NCBI RefSeq assembly: GCF_042219825.1
Contig: NZ_JBHJHQ010000002.1
Location: 620,001-684,000 of the forward strand
Source: JBHJHP01 sp042219825
Lineage (GTDB): Bacteria > Bacteroidota > Bacteroidia > Bacteroidales > UBA5342
Direction: 5' to 3'
Length of the DNA: 64,000 nucleotides
Each line of letters starts with the position of its first letter. Position 1 is the first letter of the stretch. The position numbers were made by a program, and so were the translations under genes. The notes beneath the pieces are model-generated. The model was not told the DNA's origin. It saw nothing but the letters and a program-made list of their open reading frames with translations, and ran no database searches. This document shows, one piece after another, positions 8,109-14,872 of the stretch.

Positions 8109-9251
8109 TTAGGATATTATTTCTCCTGCCCATAATTTTTGTAGAAAAATTTGCCATGGTAAAACCAGGCAGTCCCCCATTTTACGAGGATATGTATCAT
8201 TAGTAATTAATATTTGATTTTTTACAGTATATTCTTCTGCAAAATGCTGTAACCCTTTTGCATGGCGTGGAATGGCGTTGCGGGTTGATTTCACTTCAAT
8301 GGCTGTTTCATGGTCTCCTAAAATAAAGTCTACCTCAATTTGTGAAGCTGTACGCCAATAACGAACAGGATAATTTAGTCCACTATAATGACTGTGGGCA
8401 GTAATTTCCTGGTAAATAAAGTGTTCAAACGCATGCCCGAAAGCTTCGCTTCCAATTTCAATTTCACCGCGTTTCAATAAATAGTTAACAATTCCGATAT
8501 CGAAAAAATAAAATTTTGGAGCTTGTATTACTCTTCTTTTTGGTTTTTTTTGAAAGGAAGGAAGAAATCTTCCGGTTAATGTATCGATTAGTATCTGAAA
8601 ATATTCCCTGACTGTTGGAGCACTTACACCACATTCTGAAGCAATATTTGAATAGTTAATTATTTCTCCGTTTGAGAAGGCCGCCATTTCCAGGAACAAT
8701 GAAAAAAGAGAGGCGTTTCTTATTCGTGCTTCCGCTATTATTTCCTCCTTTAGATAATTCCCAATATATGCAGATATCAATTTCTTAGGATTGTTAGATA
8801 GATAATGTCTTGGGAGCAGACCATTATTTAATGCCCTTTTTAAATCGAAATCTGGTATTTCTGCACTTGTTAGCGGGAATAATTCGTAACGCAAAGCTCT
8901 TCCTCCGAGTAGATTGGATTCGCTACGAATAATTTTCCTTGGACTGGAGCCACTCAAAATAAAAATATTATGGTTATTTTCTATAAGCCAATGGATTTCG
9001 TTAAGTAGTGCAGGGATTTTTTGTATCTCATCAATAATTATTGGTTTTTGTGGTTGGGTTGCCAAAATAATTTCTCTAAGTTGTGAAGGCTTTCGGTTTA
9101 ACTGTTCAAATATATCGGTTTTTAGAAGGTCAAACCATAATGAATCGTTAAACAAAGATTTTAATAATGTGCTTTTACCAGTTTGTCTGGCACCCCAAAG
9201 AAATAAACTTTCATTTTCTGATTCTTCAAATATTTGTTTTCTTAAATACAT
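8109..9251 (-). CDS. AAA ATPase with DUF4143 domain
   Basis: This 380-residue protein belongs to the widespread AAA-ATPase/DUF4143 family, whose biological role is not well defined. The Walker A motif GARQTGKST is at 20-28. Walker B follows as PIIIDEIQ (70-77), and a sensor-like ILSGSSPRK lies near 100. The C-terminal DUF4143 part contains IEVDFILGD and AIEVKSTR, whose D/E-x-K pattern resembles a PD-(D/E)xK nuclease core. It stands alone on the minus strand. Family members are common accessory genes and vary between strains, so recent acquisition is plausible. Its start region carries a 19-bp direct repeat (9244-9292). Confidence 0.88.
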   Translation of the reverse strand: MYLRKQIFEESENESLFLWGARQTGKSTLLKSLFNDSLWFDLLKTDIFEQLNRKPSQLREIILATQPQKPIIIDEIQKIPALLNEIHWLIENNHNIFILSGSSPRKIIRSESNLLGGRALRYELFPLTSAEIPDFDLKRALNNGLLPRHYLSNNPKKLISAYIGNYLKEEIIAEARIRNASLFSLFLEMAAFSNGEIINYSNIASECGVSAPTVREYFQILIDTLTGRFLPSFQKKPKRRVIQAPKFYFFDIGIVNYLLKRGEIEIGSEAFGHAFEHFIYQEITAHSHYSGLNYPVRYWRTASQIEVDFILGDHETAIEVKSTRNAIPRHAKGLQHFAEEYTVKNQILITNDTYPRKMGDCLVLPWQIFLQKLWAGEIIS

Positions 9252-9292
9252 GATAATTAAAATATATAGTTTTAAAATACATGATAATTAAA
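9244..9292. repeat. 19-bp direct repeat over the ATPase gene start
   Basis: AAATACATGATAATTAAAA occurs at 9244-9262 and again 31 bp downstream. The first copy covers the ATPase start codon (CAT on the + strand). Either a local duplication or a paired operator for autoregulation could explain it. Confidence 0.6.
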
Positions 9293-9410
9293 AGTAAATT
9301 TATGAAATTATATTTAAATAATTAAAATTAAGAATGATTTTTAGTAATCAGTACATTAGTCAATTTATTTTACCAATTTTGTATTGATCCGGAATTGAGG
9401 GCTGCCATTT

Positions 9411-10115
9411 ATGAAATACATCCTTTTTTTAGATACAGAGACATCAGGCGTTCCTAAGCACTGGGATAACCCGGTTCTGTTTGAAAAAAAGTGGCCTTAT
9501 ATTCTGCAGATCAGTTGGGTGATTTATGACGAAGTTGGTAAAAAAGTTAAAAGCGAAAATCACTACATTAAACCCGGAAGGATCAGGATTAAAAAATCAT
9601 CCCGTAGAATTCATGGGATCACTTTAAAAAAGCTTGAGAAAATAGGCGAAGACCGTAAAGAGGTTGTAGAGCTATTGGCAGCGGATTTTGAATTTTATCA
9701 GCCTTTGGTGGTTGGCCATTTCCTTGAATTTGACCGTAAAATGCTGGACGTTGGATTTCACAGGTCAGGAGTGCAGCATGATCCGGATCGCTTAAAAACA
9801 TTTTGTACCATGCAGCTTACACATGATGCAGGTTTGGCTCCTTCAGGATCGCAATACCTGAGATTGCAGGATCTATACCGAAAATTATTCAATAAAAATC
9901 AACAGAATCCTCATAATGCACTGAACGATGCAGAAACTACAGCGTCCTGTTTTTTTGAACTTCAGAAACGGGGTATAATAACGGATCAGGTAATTTCGGA
10001 TCAGGTACAAAAGATTGGATTAAAACGGAATGTTGTTGCCCTACGGATAGCGAATATCCTGTTGTGGCTGATTGTTGTGACGGCCATTGTGTTGATTTTA
10101 AAATATGTAATGTAA
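9411..10115 (+). CDS. DnaQ-like 3'-5' exonuclease with C-terminal membrane segment
   Basis: This DEDD-family exonuclease has 234 residues. Motif I is LFLDTETSG (D8, E10), motif II lies around VVGHFLEFDRK, and motif III is HNALNDAETT (H168, D173). These residues bind the two metals that cleave DNA or RNA from the 3' end. After the nuclease domain, the last ~22 residues are hydrophobic (IANILLWLIVVTAIVLIL), a likely single membrane anchor that replicative epsilon subunits do not have. It starts 6 bp before the cNMP/CBS/DUF294 gene's neighbourhood, forming a pair with it. DnaQ-like and DUF294 proteins are often neighbours or fused in other bacteria, so the two probably act together. It is unlikely to be the replicative proofreader. 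Confidence 0.85.
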   Translation: MKYILFLDTETSGVPKHWDNPVLFEKKWPYILQISWVIYDEVGKKVKSENHYIKPGRIRIKKSSRRIHGITLKKLEKIGEDRKEVVELLAADFEFYQPLVVGHFLEFDRKMLDVGFHRSGVQHDPDRLKTFCTMQLTHDAGLAPSGSQYLRLQDLYRKLFNKNQQNPHNALNDAETTASCFFELQKRGIITDQVISDQVQKIGLKRNVVALRIANILLWLIVVTAIVLILKYVM

Positions 10116-10121
10116 AAAAGG

Positions 10122-12026
10122 ATGACGAAAGAAGAGCGGATAGATTTTTTAAGGCAGACCCGGCCATTCGATTTACTGCCCGAAGAGGTTCTGGAGCATG
10201 TGGCCGAACTGATGGAAGAGAAGTATTATACTAAGGAAACATTGATATACCGTCAGGATGAGACCAAACTGGAAGGTATTGATATTATTGTGGAGGGGCA
10301 ATACGATGCATTTTTTTACGACAGCAATAATGTTCAGCGCCTGGATGAAGTATATAAAACCGGCTATGTGTTTGGCGGTGGCTCAGTTTTGCTGAATAAA
10401 AAAGTTTCTATCCGTACGGTGGTTGCTAAAAAGGGAACACGGATTCTTTTTATGGATAAGGTTGAATTTAAGGAAGTATGCCGGAGTTTCAGTAGCTTCT
10501 TTAACTATTTTACAACCCTTTTTGCGCAAAAAGTCCTGAACGATGAATATGCTCATTTTGTCAGACGACATAATACCAGGGAAGGAAATTTTCTGGATGC
10601 TGATCAGATCTACAGCCGCAGACTGAATGCGTTTGAATCCCGCGACGTGGTTTTTTGTGCACCCTATACCTCCTTACGTGATGCAGCTAAAATAATGAAG
10701 CAGAACAATGTACCATGTCTGTTCGTGGAGGAAAAAGGTCGTTATCTCGGTTTTGTAACACATAGAAGCATCATTGAGAAAGGGCTGGCTGAAAATTTCT
10801 CTCCGGATGGTTTTGTAGAAGCAATTATGGAAACACCTGTTGTAGAAATGTCAGGTGAAACTCTGGTTTATGAGGCAATCCTGACCATGTTCCGTGAAAA
10901 AATTAACTATATTTTGGTGCGAACCGGTGATCATGTTGGTGTACTCGACCGTCACCGTTTGTTGTCAGAACACGCACAGTCTCCTTTATTGTTTATTCAG
11001 TCTGTTAAATCTGCGTGGTCTGTTAAGGATCTGAAAGAAAAATGGGATCAGGTACCGGAAATTGTGAATCAGCTTTTGGGACGTGGGGTGAATGCCGCAG
11101 TGGTGAACCAGATTGTGACTACCATTTCCGATTCAATACTGCACCGTGTCATCGAGGGTGTGCTGAAGGTTGTTCCTGAGCCACCTGCAAAATTTGCTTT
11201 TTTTGTACTGGGAAGTGAAGGCCGCAAGGAACAAACGTTATTGACAGATCAGGACAATGCCATTATATACGAAGACAAAGCCAATGAACACAGGGAAGAA
11301 GTTCGGGAGTACTTTTTGCACTTTGCCACATTGGTCTCTGAACGGCTCGACCGGATTGGTTTTAGCTTTTGCAAAGGTGGATACATGGCAAAAAATCCTG
11401 ACTGGACACATTCATTATCGCATTGGAAAAGGAATTACGAAGAGTGGATCAATCAGGCTGGAAAGCAGTCTGCTATTAATGTAACCACGTTTTTTGATTG
11501 CCGGTTTATTCATGGTGAACCGGAATTGCTCACCGGGCTATTCTTACATGTGAATGCGTTGCTTGAAAAGGCCAGTTCTAAGTTCTATTGGAGTATGGCA
11601 AACAATGCTCTTTTGTACGAACCGCCTATTACATTATTCAATACTATCCGGACTTTTGAGGATAATGAGCGGAAGGTTGTTGATATTAAGAAAGCGATGA
11701 CGCCGATAGTTGACCTGGCACGGATGCTTTGTTTGCGAAACGGAATTAATAAGACCAATACTGGTGAGCGTTTGCAGGCATTGCGGGAAAAAGGAATCCT
11801 GAACCAGGATAATTACAGGGAGTTTAGCCAGGCCTACTATTATCTGATGGGGTTACGTTTAAAGGCTCAGGCAAAGAATATTATTCACGATTACCTTGAA
11901 CCTACGAATTTTATTGAGCCGGCAAAATTAACGCAGGTTGAACAAATTACCCTGAAAGAGATTTTTAAAGTGATTAAGAACTTCCAGTCGCTGTTAAAAC
12001 TGGAATTCGGTATAACAGGTTTATAA
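10122..12026 (+). CDS. cNMP-binding, CBS-pair and DUF294 nucleotidyltransferase-like protein
   Basis: This 634-residue cytoplasmic protein combines ligand-sensing domains with a nucleotidyltransferase-like domain. An N-terminal cyclic-nucleotide-binding fold covers about 10-135. A CBS pair (about 170-300) usually binds adenine nucleotides. The DUF294 catalytic-like domain begins at about 360, with GSEGRKEQTLLTDQDNAI (363-380) matching the G-S-x-G-R and D-x-D pattern of GlnD-like nucleotidyltransferases. DUF294 C-terminal helices cover about 480-634. It lies 6 bp after the exonuclease gene and 9 bp before cinA. The substrate is unknown; protein or nucleotide modification controlled by nucleotide levels is inferred from the domains. 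Confidence 0.87.
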   Translation: MTKEERIDFLRQTRPFDLLPEEVLEHVAELMEEKYYTKETLIYRQDETKLEGIDIIVEGQYDAFFYDSNNVQRLDEVYKTGYVFGGGSVLLNKKVSIRTVVAKKGTRILFMDKVEFKEVCRSFSSFFNYFTTLFAQKVLNDEYAHFVRRHNTREGNFLDADQIYSRRLNAFESRDVVFCAPYTSLRDAAKIMKQNNVPCLFVEEKGRYLGFVTHRSIIEKGLAENFSPDGFVEAIMETPVVEMSGETLVYEAILTMFREKINYILVRTGDHVGVLDRHRLLSEHAQSPLLFIQSVKSAWSVKDLKEKWDQVPEIVNQLLGRGVNAAVVNQIVTTISDSILHRVIEGVLKVVPEPPAKFAFFVLGSEGRKEQTLLTDQDNAIIYEDKANEHREEVREYFLHFATLVSERLDRIGFSFCKGGYMAKNPDWTHSLSHWKRNYEEWINQAGKQSAINVTTFFDCRFIHGEPELLTGLFLHVNALLEKASSKFYWSMANNALLYEPPITLFNTIRTFEDNERKVVDIKKAMTPIVDLARMLCLRNGINKTNTGERLQALREKGILNQDNYREFSQAYYYLMGLRLKAQAKNIIHDYLEPTNFIEPAKLTQVEQITLKEIFKVIKNFQSLLKLEFGITGL

Positions 12027-12035
12027 CAACAGAAG

Positions 12036-13268
12036 ATGGTTCGCGTTCATATAATTACAATTGGCGATGAATTGCTGATTGGTCAGGTGATTGATACAAA
12101 TTCTGCCTGGATAGGAGAATACCTCTCAAAAGAAGGCTTTGAGGTTACGGGAAAACAAAGTGTAAAAGATGAAAGAAACTCTATTGTAAGTGCACTTGAT
12201 TACGCACTGGAAAATTCTGATGTGGTGTTAATAACCGGTGGACTCGGACCGACAAACGATGATATTACAAAAAAAGTTCTGGCAGCGTACTTTAATTCCG
12301 GATTTGTGTTTAATGAGGACGTTTTGGAAAATGTTGAACGCATTATTTTGCCGCGGATAGGACATATCAATGCGCATAACCGGTCACAGGCCGAAGTACC
12401 TGAAAAAGCCAGGATTATTATGAACTCATTAGGTACAGCACCGATTATGTGGTTTGAAGAAAAGGGCAGGGTTGTGGTATCAATGCCCGGTGTTCCGTAT
12501 GAAATGAAAAAATCCATGGAATTGGATGTCGTTCCTCAGCTGATACAGAAATTTAACCTTCAGAACCTGAACATATATAAAACTATTGTGGTTTCAGGAA
12601 TCACGGAAGCCGAGCTGGCTGAAAATCTGTCCGAATTTGAATATGATTTGCCCGAAAGTATTAGTCTGGCTTACTTACCATCTCCCGGATATATCAAACT
12701 ACGACTGACCGGAAAAAATGCAGGTTCTGCTTATGATACGTATTTAAACAGGTTGAAGCATGAGGTGGGCAGCATATTGGTATCTGAAGATGAAATATTG
12801 CCTGAACGGATTCTGGCCAGACTGATATCGGATAAGAATCTGACTGTAGCCACGGCAGAAAGTTGTACCGGTGGTCTTATAGCGCATAAGATAACGTCTG
12901 TACCCGGAAGTTCAAAGTATTTTAAAGGTTCAGTGGTTGCTTACGATAATGCAGTGAAAATGGATATGCTGGATGTGCCGGAGGAATTGATTATTAATTA
13001 TGGTGCTGTTTCAGAAGAGGTCGTCATTGCCATGGCATTGGGAGTAAGCCGGCGCTTAAATACCGCGATAGGTATCGCAACCAGTGGTATTGCCGGTCCC
13101 GATGGAGGTACCCCTGAAAAACCGGTCGGTACTATTTGGTTAGGGTGGTGCATAAAAGGAGATTGTTTTGCAAAGAAACTCTCATTGCCTTACTCCCGCC
13201 AGGTTAACATAGAACGGACTGCCACCAATGCCCTGATGGCACTGAATAAGTATCTGAAAGATATGTAA
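12036..13268 (+). CDS. cinA: CinA-family protein, nicotinamide-nucleotide amidohydrolase
   Basis: This 410-residue protein has the usual two-domain CinA layout. The N-terminal MoCF-like domain (about 1-170) carries GDELLIGQVIDTNS and TGGLGPTNDD, associated with ADP-ribose pyrophosphatase activity in the family. The C-terminal PncC domain (about 255-405) has the nucleophile region AESCTGG (S276) and the late GIAGPDGGTPEKPVGT loop. PncC converts NMN to nicotinic acid mononucleotide in NAD recycling. It is the third gene of a tight set with the exonuclease and DUF294 genes, and may be read from the same transcript. A role in DNA uptake is only implied by the historical name. Confidence 0.93.
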   Translation: MVRVHIITIGDELLIGQVIDTNSAWIGEYLSKEGFEVTGKQSVKDERNSIVSALDYALENSDVVLITGGLGPTNDDITKKVLAAYFNSGFVFNEDVLENVERIILPRIGHINAHNRSQAEVPEKARIIMNSLGTAPIMWFEEKGRVVVSMPGVPYEMKKSMELDVVPQLIQKFNLQNLNIYKTIVVSGITEAELAENLSEFEYDLPESISLAYLPSPGYIKLRLTGKNAGSAYDTYLNRLKHEVGSILVSEDEILPERILARLISDKNLTVATAESCTGGLIAHKITSVPGSSKYFKGSVVAYDNAVKMDMLDVPEELIINYGAVSEEVVIAMALGVSRRLNTAIGIATSGIAGPDGGTPEKPVGTIWLGWCIKGDCFAKKLSLPYSRQVNIERTATNALMALNKYLKDM

Positions 13269-13490
13269 AAATAAATATGATTAACGGGAATTTGGATCAA
13301 ATTGCTTGTTTACATCTTATAAACTGAAAACCCGTATTTTAAATTGTCTTTTTAAGATTTATTATAAATTAATCTTTTTGTGTAAATAAATTGTTTCTCT
13401 GTAAGGTATTGCTAGAGAGTATTATACGTGAAATATTTCAGGCAGGTATATTCATTGCATTTACTTATAGTTAAAAAAATAATAATTTAA

Positions 13491-13522
13491 TTTGTTCTAA
13501 ATGTAAAATAAATGTAAATTTG
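13491..13522 (+). promoter_or_regulatory. Consensus Bacteroidota promoter of the fibre-like operon
   Basis: TTTG (13491-13494), 20 bp spacer, then TAAATTTG (13515-13522), a full match to TAnnTTTG. Transcription would begin near 13529, about 20 nt before the ATG at 13550. It is the cleanest vegetative promoter I see in the window. Confidence 0.7.
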
Positions 13523-13549
13523 TATCAGAATAACTATAAAATTCATGAG

Positions 13550-14248
13550 ATGAAAAAAAGATTATTAACTTTAGTAATGTTTGTTGCAGGATTGGGTGTG
13601 TTTTCGGGATATGCTCAATTGTCTGACGAAGAGTATGCTTATATTACCATGGATTTGCAAGGAATCCTAAACCTGACTATGACAACTAATCCACAGGTTG
13701 ATTTTAGTTTTAGCAGCATAGCAGAATATAAGCAAGGTATTGTTAAGTATAATGCGACCCAGCTTGAGGTTGATGCAACCGTTGCGTGGGACATGTATGT
13801 GTATGCAGCTTCTGATACCTGGACACAGGTTGAAGCTTATTCAACTAATGGTGCAGCTGTTTTACCTGCTGAGATTCTTGAGATTAATTCTTCTTACGAT
13901 AACTCGGCAATTACAGGTGGTGTTGGTCTGGATAACAACCTTGTATCTTTAAAAGGTTTAACCAACTCTGGTATGGATGATGCAACTCCTGACGCCAATA
14001 CACAGTTTTTAATGGGTGGTGACAACACGCTCGCAGGAGTGGACGAAAATGGTGCTCCCGGTACTGCAGATGGAAATCCAACCACACATAAATTCAGAAT
14101 TTCTTACAGGTTGAAACCAAATGTTCCTGCAACATTCCCTAATTCAACTGTAGCACTTGATGATATTGCTTTAGGTAACGCTGTGGATTATGCACAGGCA
14201 GGTTACTATTACATCGAAGTGGTGTATTCTTTGGTTGAAGATTTATAA
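13550..14248 (+). CDS. Putative fibre subunit (pilin-like secreted protein 1)
   Basis: This 232-residue secreted protein is of unrecognised family. The start at 13550 gives a clean signal peptide (MKKRLLTLVMFVAGLGVFSGYAQ is the opening stretch, cut near AQ); an upstream start at 13520 would spoil it. The mature part has short alternating hydrophobic strands, no Cys, and the phrase VDFSFSSIAEYKQGI that recurs in the next gene as VDFIFSSIADYKSGI. The C-terminus GYYYIEVVYSLVEDL also matches the paralogue (GLYRLEIVFTISEDL). A final G-x-Y-x-(4)-V strand resembles the last strand of spore-coat-U/archaic chaperone-usher pilins. A fibre subunit role is inferred from this and from the barrel and chaperone genes downstream. 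A strong promoter before it and a terminator after it suggest it is made in excess. Confidence 0.6.
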   Translation: MKKRLLTLVMFVAGLGVFSGYAQLSDEEYAYITMDLQGILNLTMTTNPQVDFSFSSIAEYKQGIVKYNATQLEVDATVAWDMYVYAASDTWTQVEAYSTNGAAVLPAEILEINSSYDNSAITGGVGLDNNLVSLKGLTNSGMDDATPDANTQFLMGGDNTLAGVDENGAPGTADGNPTTHKFRISYRLKPNVPATFPNSTVALDDIALGNAVDYAQAGYYYIEVVYSLVEDL

Positions 14249-14270
14249 AAAAAATACTACTTTAGCATTG

Positions 14271-14306
14271 AAAAGGTTGTCAAACACCAATTGACAACCT
14301 TTTTTA
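14271..14306 (+). terminator. Internal terminator between the two subunit genes
   Basis: A perfect 13-bp stem (14271-14283 with 14291-14303, loop ACACCAA) runs into a T-run. It sits 22 bp after the first subunit and 6 bp before the second. Partial read-through would give more of the first protein than of the rest. Confidence 0.85.
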
Positions 14307-14311
14307 GGATT

Positions 14312-14872
14312 ATGTCGAAATGTATCAGATTAATATTACTTGTTGTTTTAAACTGTACATATTGGCTTGTGCCTTTAACAGCTCAGGTGTCCTTTGAATT
14401 AAAAACTTCACCTGAAGTTGATTTTATTTTTTCCTCTATTGCTGACTACAAGTCCGGAATTACCAGGTTTAATTCGTTAAAACTTAATGTGTCCACCGAC
14501 AGGAGATGGGATCTGAGTGTAAAGTCAACCACTGCAGACTGGTCTGTGGTGGAATCTTATGGATCGAACGGTACCGTTCCATCACTGGATATGCTTGAAT
14601 TACGTGTCAGGAATGCATCATCAACACCTTTAATCTCTGATTTTTTTTCGGTTACCGATAACGATCAGTATTTAATCGGTTCATCGGTAACGGATATTGA
14701 TGTCCCTTGTCCCAATTCCGGAACAAATGTTGCAGGAAATTATCTGACCACACCTTCATGTTATGAGTTTTTTGTTGATTTCAGAATAACACCCGGTATA
14801 GATCCTGTTAATTATTTAAGGCCCGGCCTGTACCGGCTGGAAATTGTTTTTACAATAAGTGAAGACCTGTAA
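14312..14872 (+). CDS. Putative minor fibre subunit (pilin-like secreted protein 2)
   Basis: This 186-residue secreted protein is a paralogue of the preceding one. I chose ATG 14312, since the alternative TTG at 14291 lies in the terminator stem. The signal peptide runs to about PLTAQ (24). The region after it, VSFELKTSPEVDFIFSSIADYKSGITRFNS, aligns with the first protein (shown here as one stretch of the shared block), as do W-D-L/M-x-V, the S-N-G-T/A turn and the terminal GLYRLEIVFTISEDL. Two cysteines (in VPCPN and PSCYE) may form a disulfide; protein 1 has none. The stop codon directly abuts the ATG of the barrel gene, so the two are translationally linked. A minor or tip subunit is a guess from its position behind a terminator. 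Confidence 0.6.
   Translation: MSKCIRLILLVVLNCTYWLVPLTAQVSFELKTSPEVDFIFSSIADYKSGITRFNSLKLNVSTDRRWDLSVKSTTADWSVVESYGSNGTVPSLDMLELRVRNASSTPLISDFFSVTDNDQYLIGSSVTDIDVPCPNSGTNVAGNYLTTPSCYEFFVDFRITPGIDPVNYLRPGLYRLEIVFTISEDL

Noticed and set aside
7873..8157. 94-residue reading frame on the minus strand after the AAA ATPase
   Set aside because: It overlaps the ATPase 3' end, covers the hairpin at 7941, and shows no motif or ribosome site.
8950..9290. Plus-strand 125-residue frame opposite the AAA ATPase
   Set aside because: The ATPase motifs on the minus strand are unambiguous; the plus frame has no motif.
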